Origin: Calliphora vicina
Taxonomy: Eukaryota > Arthropoda > Insecta > Diptera > Calliphoridae
DNA length: 64,000 nt
Direction: 5' to 3'
NCBI RefSeq assembly: GCF_958450345.1
Contig: NC_088783.1
Coordinates: 97,955,302-98,019,301, forward strand
The notes under the pieces were generated by a model that was given only the letters and a program-made list of their open reading frames with translations, had not been told where the DNA came from and did not search any database. Both the position numbers and the translations under genes were made by a program. Below are positions 12,301-23,520 of the stretch, one piece after another. Each line of letters begins with the position of its first letter. The first letter of the stretch is position 1.

Positions 12301-12470
12301 AATGAAGACATTAATATTTAAAATATAAAACAAATTTAAAATAAAATAAAATTTTTTATCACTTTAATTTAGTACATAATTGAAAATATTTACATACATA
12401 TGTACTTGGATTACAGAGAGGAAAAAAGTGTTTTTGTTACTACCCACAAAACTTACTTTGAAATATACAT
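9311..12470. other. Non-coding repeat-rich interval
   Basis: No gene is supported. Visible pieces: a GTGTGCCACGCCCACTATTCC fragment near 9482 (inverse of the GGGCGTGGCAC motif at 48.7-49.1 kb); runs of AATCGATTTT motifs at about 10235-10585; GGGGATTTTT-type blocks at 9975-10040 and in related form at 10825-10870 that may be the ends of one element; ATATGCAT-rich DNA at about 11255-11330, related to 33880-33925; and a GGGA-rich end with TTTGGCATCCC at about 12035-12116. Confidence 0.4.
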
Positions 12471-14053
12471 ATGGGGCATTTCATGTCAAGTGAACCATCT
12501 TTTGAAATCGATGTCTTCCGATCGGGATGAAATTTGCACCAAGGTTAGCTCTATTGGATAGTAACTCAGACACAATTTTTCAACAACATCGGTCGAGAAC
12601 TCTCTGAGTTATAGGGGGTAAAATTTTGACAATTTGGTCAAACAGGGGTTTTTTCTTATCCATGTAACTTATTACCTATTGTTCTTAGCAAAATGTGTCC
12701 CAAATAGTATAGATAGCTATTTCTTCGATCTTTCGAAAAAAAATATTTAAAAAAAAAAATAAAAAATTTTTAATATTTTTTTTCCGAAATCAAAAACTTT
12801 TTTGACTTTTTTTTAAAATGCGTCCTTTTTTTTTTTTTTTTTTTTTTTTCTTAAAATAAAGTTTAGATATTTTCCTTGAACACCTACTTGGTCGCTTAGT
12901 GGGATGCGAGTGGGATATCTATCAAAATAAATATTTTGTAACTCGAAACATAAAATTTTTGACTTTTTTTGCAAAATCAAAAACTTTGTTGACTTTTTTT
13001 TTTCAAAATGGACCCTTTTTTAATCTTTTTTTTTAGGTCAAACAAAAGCTTAGATATTATCCTTGAAGACCCTTTTGGTCGCTTAGTGGGATGCGAGTGG
13101 GATATCTATCAAAATAAATATTTTTTAACTCAAGACTTACAATTTTTGACTTTTTTTTTTGCAAATACGATTTTTTTTCCAAATGGGCCCTTTTTTTAAA
13201 ATTTTTTTTTTTGTCAAAAGAAAGCTTAGGTCCATTCCTTTAAGATATTTTTAGTCCCTTAGTGGGATGCGAGTAGGATATCTATCAAAATAAATATTTT
13301 GTAACGCAAGACATACAATTTTTTAATTTTTTTTTGCAAAATCAAAATTTTTTTCCAATATGGGCCCTTTTTTAATTTTTTTTTTTTGCTCAAAAGAAAG
13401 CCTAGGTCCATTCCTTTAAGATATTTTTAGTCCCTTAGTGGGATGCGAGTGGGATATCTATCAAAATAAATGTTTTAACACAAAAATTGTATGTCTTGAG
13501 TTACAAAACATTTATTTTGATATATATCCCACTCGCATCCCACTAAGCGATCAAAACCATCTTAAAGGAATAGGCCTAAGCTTTCTTTATAGCAAAAAAA
13601 AATTACAAAAAGGGCCCATTTTAAAAAAAAGTCAAAAAAGTTTTTGATTTTGCCAAAAAATCAAAAATTGTATATCTTGAGTTACAAAATATTTATTTTG
13701 ATAGATATCCCACTAAGGGACCTAAAATATCTTAAAGGAATGGACCTAAGCTTTCTTTTGACTAAAAAAAAATTTTTAAAAAAGGGCCCATTTTGAAAAA
13801 AAATTCGAATTTGCAAAAAAAAAAGTCAATAATTGAATGTCTTGAGTTACAACATTTTTATTTTAATAGATATCCTACTGACATCTTCCTAAGTGACAAA
13901 ATAGGTCTTAAAGGAAAAGACCTAAGCTTTCTTTTGAGCAAAAAAAAATTTTTAAAAAAAGTCCCATATTGGAAAAAAATTTCGATTTTGCAAAAAAAAA
14001 TTAAAAAATTGTTACAAAATATTTATTTTGATAGATATCCCACTCGCATCCCA
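12471..14053 (+). mobile_element. Foldback-type palindromic element, copy 1 (truncated)
   Basis: It begins with GGGGCATTTCATGTCAAGTG, the same end as copy 2, followed by a unique-looking head of about 400 bp and four monomers in direct orientation (GTGGGATGCGAG near 12899, 13087, 13263 and 13438). The orientation then flips at about 13500 and inverted monomers follow near 13531, 13712, 13880 and 14041. It stops abruptly at about 14053, so the right-hand head is missing. The short ORFs here (for example the MGCEWDIYQNK frames) are translations of the monomer and not genes. Confidence 0.85.
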
Positions 14054-14504
14054 GTTGAAAATCACATTGCATGGCGTTGCATTTTTTATGCTCGCTACTG
14101 TACATCACTAAAACATAGTGTGTGTGAGATATTATCGACACTTTTTATGGTGTTGAAAGGCCTATCGATGCCATTATGTGTGCACATCGTTCAAATGTTC
14201 ACCGCATGTCCGAAATGTCAAATGTTCTATGACTCTGAAATATAAATTAGGCTGAATTTGAATAGTGGCATGTGTTATGTCTGTGGTTTGTGGCTTATTC
14301 GACTAGACCTGCGACTTAAGAAAACCCCACAAGAAAAAGTTTAACCGGGTCAAATCGCACGATCTCGGTGGCCAGTTCACATCACCTCCACGTGAGATGA
14401 CTATGCCCTCAAATCGAGTTTTCGCATAATAATTTGACTGTTAATATCCGGCCATTTTCAAAAATGATCCAATTTATGAACGGCCACTAGACTATATATA
14501 TATG
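14054..14504 (-). pseudogene. Fragment of a mariner-like (DDE_3) transposase
   Basis: On the minus strand, from about 14440 down to 14300, a frame reads ...GIVISRGGDVNWPPRSCDLT... and then FFLWGFLKSQV. The WPPRSCDLTPLDFFLWG-type block is characteristic of insect DDE transposases of the IS630/mariner group; it lies between the second and third catalytic acids. Only this block remains, with no ends visible. The DNA between 14054 and 14290 is not recognisable and may be an older part of the same element. It separates the two foldback copies. Confidence 0.6.
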
Positions 14505-17046
14505 GGGCATTTCATGTCAAGTGAACCAACTTTTGAAATCGATGTCTTCCGATCGGGATGAAATTTGCACCAAGGTTAGCTCTATTGGATAGTAACTCAG
14601 ACACAATTTTTCAACAACATCGGTCGAGAACTCTCTGAGTTATAGGGGGTAAAATTTTGACAATTTGGTCAAACAGGGGTTTTTTCTTATCCATGTAACT
14701 TATTACCTATTGTTCTTAGCAAAATGTGTTCCAAATAGTATAGATAGCTATTTCTTCGATCTTTCGAAAAAAAATATTTTAAAAAAAAAATAAAAAATTT
14801 TTAATATTTTTTTTCCGAAATCAAAAACTTTTTTGACTTTTTTTTAAAACACGCTATTTTTTTATTTTTTTTTTTTTCTTAAAATAAAGTTTAGATATTT
14901 TCCTTGAACACCTACTTGGTCGCTTAGTGGGATGCGAGTGGGATATCTATCAAAATAAATATTTTGTAACTCGAAACATAAAATTTTTGACTTTTTTTGC
15001 AAAATCAAAAACTTTGTTGACTTTTTTAATCTTTTTTTTTAGGTCAAACAAAAGCTTAGATATTATCCTTGAAGACCCTTTTGGTCGCTTAGTGGGATGC
15101 GAGTGGGATATCTATCAAAATAAATATTTTTTAACTCAAGACTTACAATTTTTGACTTTTTTTTTTGCAAATACGATTTTTTTTCCAAATGGGCCCTTTT
15201 TTTAAAATTTTTTTTTTTTGTCAAAAGAAAGCTTAGTTCCATTCCTTTAAGTTATTTTTAGTCCCTTAGTGGGATGCGAGTAGGATATCTATCAAAATAA
15301 ATATTTTGTAACGCAAGACATACAATTTTTTAATTTTTTTTTGCAAAATCAAAATTTTTTTCCAATATGGGCCCTTTTTTAATTTTTTTTTTTGCTCAAA
15401 AGAAAGCCTAGGTCCATTCCTTTAAGATATTTTTAGTCCCTTAGTGGGATGCGAGTGGGATATCTATCAAAATAAATGTTTTAACACAAAAATTGTATGT
15501 CTTGAGTTACAAAACATTTATTTTGATATATATCCCACTCGCATCCCACTAAGCGATCAAAACCATCTTAAAGGAATAGGCCTAAGCTTTCTTTATAGCA
15601 AAAAAAAAAATTACAAAAAGGGCCCATTTTAAAAAAAAGTCAAAAAAGTTTTTGATTTTGCCAAAAAATCAAAAATTGTATATCTTGAGTTACAAAATAT
15701 TTATTTTGATAGATATCCCACTCGTATCCCACTAAGGGACCTAAAATATCTTAAAGGAATAGACCTAAGCTTTCTTTTGACTAAAAAAAAATTTTTAAAA
15801 AAGGGCCCATTTTGAAAAAAAATTCGAATTTGCAAAAAAAAAGTCAATAATTGAATGTCTTGAGTTACAACATTTTTATTTTAATAGATATCCTACTCAC
15901 ATCTTCCTAAGTGACAAAATAGGTCTTAAAGGAAAAGACCTAAGCTTTCTTTTGAGCAAAAAAAATTTTTAAAAAAAAGTCCCATATTGGAAAAAAATTT
16001 CGATTTTGCAAAAAAAAATTAAAAAATTGTATGTCTTGCGTTACAAAATATTTATTTTGATAGATATCCCACTCGCATCCCACTAAGGGACTAAAAATAT
16101 CTTAAAGGAATGGACCTAGGCTTTCTTTTGAGCAAAAAAAAAAAATTAAAAAAGGGCCCATATTGGAAAAAAATTTTGATTTTGCAAAAAAAAATTAAAA
16201 AATTGTATGTCTTGCGTTACAAAATATTTATTTTGATAGATATCCTACTCGCGTCCCACTAAGGGACTAAAAATATCTTAAAGGAATGGACCTAAGCTTT
16301 CTTTTGACTACAAAAAAAATTTTAAAAAAGGGCCCATTTGGAAAAAAAATCGTATTTGCAAAAAAAAAGTCAAAAATTGTAAGTCTTGAGTTAAAAAATA
16401 TTTATTTTGATAGATATCCCACTCGCATCCCACTAAGCGACCAAAAGGGTCTTCAAGGATAATATCTAAGCTTTTGTTTGACCTAAAAAAAAAGATTAAA
16501 AAAGGGTCCATTTTGAAAAAAAAAAGTCAACAAAGTTTTTGATTTTGCAAAAAAAGTCAAAAATTTTATGTTTTGAGTTACAAAATATTTATTTTGATAG
16601 ATATCCCACTCGCATCCCACTAAGCGACCAAGTAGGTGTTCAAGGAAAATATCTAAACTTTATTTTAAGAAAAAAAAAAAATAAAAAAAAATAGCGTATT
16701 TTAAAAAAAAGTCAAAAAAGTTTTTGATTTCGGAAAAAAAATATTAAACATTTTTTATTTTTTTTTTTAAATATTTTTTTTCGAAAGATCGAAGAAATAG
16801 CTATCTATACTATTTGGAACACATTTTGCTAAGAACAATAGGTAATAAGTTACATGGATAAGAAAAACCCCTGTTTGACCAAATTGTCAAAATTTTACCC
16901 CCTATAACTCAGAGAGTTCTCGACCGATGTTGTTGAAAAATTGTGTCTGAGTTACTATCCAATAGAGCTAACCTTGGTGCAAATTTCATCCCGATCGGAA
17001 GACATCGATTTCAAAAGTTGGTTCACTTGACATGAAATCCCCCATA
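14505..17046. mobile_element. Foldback-type palindromic element, copy 2 (complete)
   Basis: The left end GGGGCATTTCATGTCAAGTG at 14505 and its inverse ending at 17046 define a 2.5-kb inverted repeat. Each arm has a head of about 425 bp and then tandem monomers. The left arm has four monomers (GTGGGATGCGAG near 14927, 15094, 15265, 15444); the right arm has seven inverted ones (near 15539, 15720, 15897, 16072, 16246, 16423, 16610), with spacing of about 167-185 bp. The centre of symmetry is near 15505. Flanks are (AT)n on both sides. No transposase is encoded, as in non-autonomous foldback elements. Confidence 0.85.
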
Positions 17047-17100
17047 TATATATATATATATATAACATATAAGTTAACATATATTTATCGTTAAGAGATT
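17047..17100. repeat. TA-rich target region of the foldback element
   Basis: A (AT)n run of about 20 bp at 17043-17063 mirrors the TATATATATA at 14494-14504 and could be the duplicated or preferred target. Confidence 0.4.
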
Positions 17101-19660
17101 TGACACCAAATATTCCAGAGGTAGAGCATGCGGAGGCTCGGCAATTTTAATAAAAGCTCGAATCAAACACTACTTAATGTGTGATTTTTGCGAAGATTAT
17201 CTTCAAGCTACTACAATCTGACTTGAAGATTTTCATCGAAACTTAGTGATTTCATCGATATACTCACCCCCTAGATTTTCAATTACAGAAAGTCAATATA
17301 ATAGATTTTTTAAATCACTAGGCCCCCGTTTCCTGGCTGCTGGCGATTACAATGCTAAGCACACATTCTGGGGATCACGACTGATTACCCCTAAAGGTCG
17401 TGTTTTGTTCGATACAATTTCTAAAATGTTTTTGAATGTGCTTTCGAGCGACCAACCTACTTACTGGCCTACTGACCCACGAAAAATACCGGATGTTATT
17501 GATTTTAGCGTGATGAAAAATATCCCTAGAGAAATGATTCAAATTGAATCCTCGCTGGAACTATCTTCAGATCACTCACCCACTTTTGTTACTTTATTGA
17601 GCCCCCTAGAAATTGTATTCCCAGACTGGTAATTTAGCGATGGCAGGCACAAGTATAAATTGGCTCAAATATAAAAAATACCTCAGTACACATTGCTCGG
17701 AAAACATACCGCTAAGAACACCAGAAAACATCGATCACTCTCTTATCAATTTCGATAAAAATCTCAAATTGGCTGCTCAACATGCTACCCAAACCCCCCG
17801 ACAAATCAGATATAATAGAATTAATGATGTCGAACGGCTCTTAAATGAAAAAAGAAGAGTTCGAAGAGAGTGGCTCTTGGAATTTCGAAAAACGGAATCA
17901 TCTAATAAATAATCTGTTTGTTAATCATTTAAAAAAAGTATTTACACCGAACACATCAAACGAAGCAATGAGTTGCCACCTGTTGTACCCCATTTTGGAG
18001 CAGCCGTACCCCTACGTTTTGAGATTCGAGAGATCGAAAATGCTATTGTTGATTTAAACCCCAAGAAAGCGCCTGGTATGGACAAGATCAGCAACAAGAT
18101 GCTTATGGAGCTACCCCGGGTAGCAATAAAAATAATTCTTTATGTTTTTAATGCTATATTACGACTTGAATATTATCCTCCAGAATGAAAGGTATTACTG
18201 GTTACCATGACACCCAAGCCGGGAAAAGATCACACAAAGGTGGAATCATACAGACCCATCAGCCTATTGTCTTATATATCAAAGCTATTTGAGAAGATAC
18301 TTATGAACAAGTTGTAACCGATGTTAACTGAAAACAATTGTATTCCGAATCATCAATCAAGAAGAAAACACCGTACTATCGAACAAACCCATAGACTTGT
18401 AAATATGGTGAGAAAAGCGTTTGAAGAAAAGAAATACTGTTCCGCACTCTTCATCGACATCTCTCAAGCGTTTGATAAGGTATGGCATGCTGGATTAATA
18501 TACTAATTGAGTCATAATTTACCCGCAAACACACATAAGCTGTTGGAAAGCTATTTAACTGGTCGAACATTTAAGGTTAAAGAGGGAAACTTTTTAAGTA
18601 CTACACAACCCATTGAAGCTGGAGTCCCCCAAGGCAGTATCCTGGGACCTTTTTTATATTTGATGTATTCGTCTGATATGCCAACTAACAATCGCACTCA
18701 TACATCAACATTTGCTGATGATACTGCTATTCTAAGCATTCATGAAAACCCTCAAGAAGCGTCGCGTTACTTACAAAATCACATATTTGAATTAGAAAAA
18801 TGGTTAAAACAATGGAAAATTAAAGTCAACGAGCAAAAATGTACACACATAACATTTACATTGCGTAGAGATCATGCCCCCCTATTCATATCAATAACCA
18901 AACAATAATTCAACAATCGGAAGTGAAATACCTCGGAATACATCTCGATCGTCGTTTTACATGGAAAAGTCATATAGATGCAAAGTTGACTCAAATGAAA
19001 TTGAAATCAATTCAAATTAATTGGCTTATTTTAGATTGTAAACTTCTACTTTATAACATGATCATAAAACCGATATGGTGTTATGGCATACAGTTATGGG
19101 GCACGGCCTCAGCGTCAAATGTAGAAAAGATCCAAAGACGCCAAACAAGTTTCTAAGAATGATCACAGTTACCCCCTGGTATATAAATAATGCGAATATA
19201 CTCAAAGATCTAAACGTACCCCTTGTAAAAACTGGATCACGAAGAATGCAAAAAAATATTTAAAAATGCTTGAAATTCACCCAAACCCATTGGCCCGCAA
19301 CATATTAGTTAACCGTGGCCACACTCGAATAAGAAGGAGGGACACAGCAGACCTAATCTAGAAGGAAGAATGCCAATTTAACCAAAACAACCATGAATAC
19401 AAAATGTTTCGTCCAGCACTGGCCTCAGCGTCAAATGTAGAAAAGATCCAAAGACGCCAAACAAGTTTCTAAGAATGATCACAGTTGCCCCCTGGTATAT
19501 AAATAATGCGAATATACACAAAGATCTAAAGGTGCCCCTTGTAAAAACTGAGATCATGAAGAATGCAAAAAAAAATTTAAAAAAGCTTGAAATTCACCCA
19601 AACCCATTGGCCCGCAACATATTAGTTAACCGTGCCCACACTCGATTAATTTTTTCGTCC
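17101..19660 (+). pseudogene. Jockey A ORF2 (endonuclease-RT), many lesions
   Basis: Endonuclease motifs are visible: the AAGDYNAKHTFWGSRLIT block at about 17335-17390 and SSDHSPT at about 17565-17585. The RT motifs follow: KAPGMDKIS near 18068, FIDISQAFDKVWH near 18450, GVPQGSILGP near 18622 and an intact FADD at about 18713-18722. The frame is broken by stops (for example TGA at 17221-17223, TGA at 18186-18188 and TAA at 18315-18317), by frameshifts and by the linker deletions. It cannot make protein. It does retain the GDYNAKH residues that are destroyed in the 49-53.8-kb copy. Confidence 0.88.
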
Positions 19661-19767
19661 GGCACTGGCTGGACTAATTAAATAATAATTATTAGATATA
19701 AGATTTGTACCACTTATTGTTAGTTCATTAAATAATGAAGATACAATAAATAAATGAAAAAAAAAAT
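17101..19767 (+). mobile_element. Jockey A copy, 5'-truncated and rearranged
   Basis: Homology to the 49-53.8-kb copy begins near 17101 within the endonuclease domain and runs to an A-rich tail at about 19767 (AATAAATAAATG plus A run). Relative to that copy it has lost two blocks from the EN-RT linker around 17870-17915 and a short one near 19030. It also has the 3' end partly duplicated: GCCTCAGCGTCAAATGTAG occurs at 19105 and again at 19422. Confidence 0.88.
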
Positions 19768-20452
19768 AGTATTCGAATTTTAAGAGCAACTTTTATATAG
19801 GGCATAATATCCACATTTAACACATTTCGGGAGTGTATAATGTTTATCACTATATTAAAATTTCCTAGTGAGCTAAAAATAAACCATATTTGGCGATGTG
19901 ATACGGGTATAAACTTATATAAAAAATCGTTTTTAAGACAGTATTCTAAGAAGGAAATTCATCGGAATTTGTCGACTGTCCTTAAAACAACACATATCTA
20001 AATTTTGAATCAATAATCACTTGTGGTGGCATAGACATATGAATTACACTGGGTTACTTTTAATTTTAGAAAAAAAAAACTCTTGTTGTTTTCATATTTG
20101 GGGGAGCTGGTGTTTGATTTTTATATGTAAATGCGATTATTTATTCACACGACTACGAATTTATCTGCAAACACAAAAAAATTGTAAACATTTTAAAAAA
20201 TAATAAAAATGACTTTTTTTAATTTTAAAAATATTGAAATTTATATTTTTAACTATATTCGACGTTAAAATGTATTACCGAGAAAAATCGTTAACTTCAA
20301 ATAGTGAAAATTAAATTCGTTAAAGCAACCGATATTTTTCGTTACTTAACGACATCGATAGGAAAATATAAAAAGTTACAGAATTACGGTGCTGGGCAGT
20401 CATTTGATGCTAGTCCAAACCTAAAAACAATTATATTTAAAAACGTTTTCAA
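19768..20452. other. Non-coding AT-rich interval
   Basis: No gene is seen. The part from about 20255 to 20395 contains CGTTA/TAACG-type motifs similar to those in the TIR element at 26964-27705 and may be a degenerate relative. Confidence 0.35.
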
Positions 20453-20625
20453 CCCACCTTCCTCCATTTCGAGAATGTTCTAATTGGTGGGCCAATTGCA
20501 TTCAGCAGTTTTGAAGTAGCTTCCCAAACATTATCAACACTTGCCTTTGTACTGCCAAAATTAGGCATTCCGCGTGCCACTTCTGGATGCTTTTCCATTT
20601 CTGATACTAGTAACTCAAATTTTAA
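20453..20625 (-). CDS. Zeste/Myb-SANT-like DNA-binding exon (host or Harbinger-type)
   Basis: The minus strand reads through about 55 codons with EMEKHPEVARGMPNFGSTKA, VDNVWEATSKLLNAIGPP and RTFSKWRKV. The spacing of the aromatic and basic residues (hydrophobic helix, W in the second helix, KW.KV at the end) is that of the regulatory protein zeste / Myb-SANT-like domain, common both in fly transcription factors and in Harbinger transposon DNA-binding proteins. The sequence right after KWRK is AAG followed by GTGGGT, which can act as a splice donor, so this may be one exon. No neighbouring exon or nuclease was found, so it is probably a relic. Function is inferred from the domain only. Confidence 0.45.
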
Positions 20626-21027
20626 TAGTATTTAATACTTTATATGTATGTATATACTATATTACAAATGGTTATATTTACTTACATTGTTATGTTAAAC
20701 AATTCGTTTAAATATTTATTTGTTTTTATTTAATAATATTTGACCACTTTTTAAACTAACGCCAAGAAAATTGAAGCGTTCAATTTGACAATCAAAGTGA
20801 CAAAAAAGCAAGCGTTGCGTTGTATAAAATGTACAATCTCAAACAATTGCCTTCACAATAACGTAAGAACCAGATGTTACAACTCGAGCAGTCACTTGCT
20901 TGAACGCAGTTATTTGCAAACTGTAATTTAATGCAACGCAAAGAAAATGGAGGCTTTGCGTTTTATAAAATTAGGGCCATATGTACAATTTAAAAAAAAT
21001 AAAATTTTTACAAATATAAAAGTTTTA
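20626..21027. other. Non-coding interval
   Basis: AT-rich, with GCGTTGCGTTGTATAAAA near 20812 and a related TTTGCGTTTTATAAAA near 20953. No ORF or RNA was recognised. Confidence 0.35.
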
Positions 21028-21142
21028 CCCCATATGCATAAAAAAATTTTAAATTTATCGAAGGTTTATAAATCATATTTTGTATGGAAATTTTGTTTTA
21101 TAAACCTTTGATAAATTTAAAAATTGTTTATGCATATGGGGG
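21028..21142. repeat. Near-perfect hairpin of about 115 bp
   Basis: The left arm starts CCCCATATGCATAAA and the right arm ends TTTATGCATATGGGGG. The arms match over about 50 bp with few differences around a short loop near 21080. This fits a small MITE or a foldback remnant. Confidence 0.6.
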
Positions 21143-22316
21143 TTAATATTTTGGACAAATAGTTTTAGGGTCTCCCAAATGTACATACATATCGTCCCCT
21201 AAATTGCATTTCTGACTAACATTTCAATAATAACACTATATAACAAAATCAAATCTTTTCCAAAATTACAGGATCAGACCAATAAATTTTGATAGAAATA
21301 AGACGTACATATATCGGCGTTTTGAAAGTTTACATCTGAATTTCATTTGAGGGGGTTAAAGTTTCCCAAATCTGGCACATTCTTTTTGTTAATCGGCATA
21401 AGAAACCATGCGATCCTTACATTTTAGGTATAAAATGTGTTCAGCAAATTTATGTAAAATGTTACGGAGAACATTTTTGTAGAATATGTTAACCCTCTAA
21501 ATCCTCAAGGCATGGGTCTTTTTTGTCCTTCTTTAAAAAAAGAGCAAAAAACACCATTAAAACAGGGATTTAAGGGGTTAAAATGTTCCGCAAAAATATT
21601 ATCCGTGAAATTTTACTATGAGTCCCTGAATACACCAAAACGGAAAATTCAACCAGAAAGTCAGATTTCACATTTATTAAGAATTTTATTTTTAAGTACC
21701 CCAAAAATTTTTCATGACAAAAAAAAATAGTTAAAATTTAACTAAAAATCACTAATATCTTTATTATTTTACCTTCGATAGCAAATTTAGATAGGAAGTA
21801 TTCATTAATTACATTTTTTAGCTCTAGGCAATTTCACTTCATTACCATACAATGTAAATTACACTGGTGTTGTACAGTGTAATTTACAGAAGAAGCAAAA
21901 ACTATGCTAATATAACGAATATATTTATGTACATACATATGAATAAGAGTATTAATACCAGTAATATCAACAAATAATTACACTAGTTTACAAATCAAAC
22001 ATTTTTGTTTGCTCATGGAATGATACTTATATTTTTGAGAAGAGCTAGAGACGCTAGCTAATTGACAATTTTTTGTTTCCACCTATACGTCAAAATTTTG
22101 AGATATATGGGTTTTTATTTTTCACCTACCCTGAGTACTACTAATGTATACTGTAGTGTACCGAATTGTGGTAATTAGGTATTTACACTCGGACAATTCA
22201 AAAAAAAAAAATTAACAGGAAAAAAATAAATACTGTTTAAAAGTACATATTTTTTGTAGATAAACGTTTATAAATCGCTATTAAGTACAAAACTCTAAAG
22301 TAAAACCTATTTTAAA
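21143..22316. other. Non-coding AT-rich interval
   Basis: No gene is supported. The open frame at 21512-21730 has no recognisable domain and a composition like the surrounding DNA. Confidence 0.35.
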
Positions 22317-23097
22317 ATGTTTTCTAGAAAGTGTAAAATAAACCCAGACCATTTTTGTTTTATTTGCGGAAAATTATTCAGTTAAATCGAGGTTTTCCTA
22401 TAACACAAACACTGCAAAATGCTTAATTATATTATTTTGGATTCCCCGTGTCAAATCAGGATAAAAAGTGGGTCCCTCATTCGATTTGCACAAATTGTAG
22501 TGAATATATTCCAGGTAAAAGGAACATTAAAAATGTCAGTTTGGTTGACCCACAAAAATAGTTTTGCCACCACTCCACATTAAATTAGGTTTAATGAAAA
22601 ATTTCGTAAAAACTTTAGATAAGACAAAACCAGCATTTCAATATTTATGCAGCGAGTTCCCGAGTCTTTCTGAGGCTAAATTACAAGAATGGCTAAATTA
22701 CAAGAAATATTTTGGATGGTACCAAATTTGAGTGTCTTTAACCGATGTTGAAAAGGCAGCATGGAATTCTTTTAAACTTGTTGTTCAAGAATTTTTGGGG
22801 AATAAGAAAAGTCAAAATTACAGAGATATTGTTGCGAATTTATTACATAATTTTGAACTGATGGGTGTATATATCCCTCAAAATTCACTTTTTATATTCT
22901 CATGTGGATTTTTTCCCGGAAAACATCGGACACATGAGTGACGAACATAGAGAGAGTTTCCATGAAATTTGAAGTTTTTCGAGAGGAATTATCAAGGTTT
23001 TTGGGATAAGAATATGCTAGGAGACTAGTGTTGGAGTGTCGTGAGGGAGACAAATGAAAATAATTATAAAAAGAGGACTAAAACATTTCACTTTTAA
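22317..23097 (+). pseudogene. Broken ORF of an uncharacterised multi-copy arthropod family
   Basis: It starts at ATG 22317 with MFSRKCKINPDHFCFICGK, a cysteine pair, and a second pair (CTNC) follows about 50 codons on, suggesting a small zinc-binding module. After shifts of frame it reads NFVKTLDKTKPAFQYLCSEF near 22602, then VVQEFLGNKKSQNYRDIVAN near 22785, then a FFPENIGHMSDEHRESFHEI-like segment near 22908 in a different frame, ending near 23097. I recognise the pattern as that of an uncharacterised intronless family found in many arthropod genomes, but I know no function for it. At least four stops or shifts make it dead. It may be transposon-borne. Confidence 0.5.
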
Positions 23098-23425
23098 TTT
23101 TGTTTGTCCTAATTTAATGTACATTTTTATATGTTCCGAAGTTAGAAGACCTAAATACACAAATCCCCATATGTTTCAATTCATGAGCAAAAACCTTGTA
23201 AACTAGTGTTATCTATCAGTTCAACCCATTGTTATTAATTTGAATTATGATCATAAGTGCAAACTTATAAGTATTTATGATTCATCAGTGTATTTTTAAA
23301 CTATTGATAAAATTTGCGCTTTAACTATGTAAATTTTTATTTAAACATTTAATTTTCTGTAAAATTACTAAAATGTTGAAATGTTATTAACGCTCTTTGA
23401 ATTTTATGTGACTCTATAATATAGA
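23098..23425. other. Non-coding interval
   Basis: Nothing recognisable; AT-rich. Confidence 0.35.
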
Positions 23426-23520
23426 CGAAAAAAAAAATCGCTCACAATTGCAGGTATTTACATACTATAGAGTCTATATGTATGTAAATACCTGCAATTG
23501 TGAGCGATTTTTTTTTTTCG
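23426..23520. repeat. Perfect inverted repeat, about 39-bp arms
   Basis: The left arm, CGAAAAAAAAAATCGCTCAC through to CATA at 23464, is exactly mirrored by 23477-23520 apart from the length of the T run. The spacer is 12 bp. As DNA it can extrude a cruciform; as RNA it would be a strong hairpin. Confidence 0.8.

Noticed and set aside
12900..16511. Recurrent ORFs beginning MGCEWDIYQNK or containing KSLDIILEDPFG
   Set aside because: They are translations of the foldback monomer in several copies; frames change between monomers and no codon bias or start context supports a protein.
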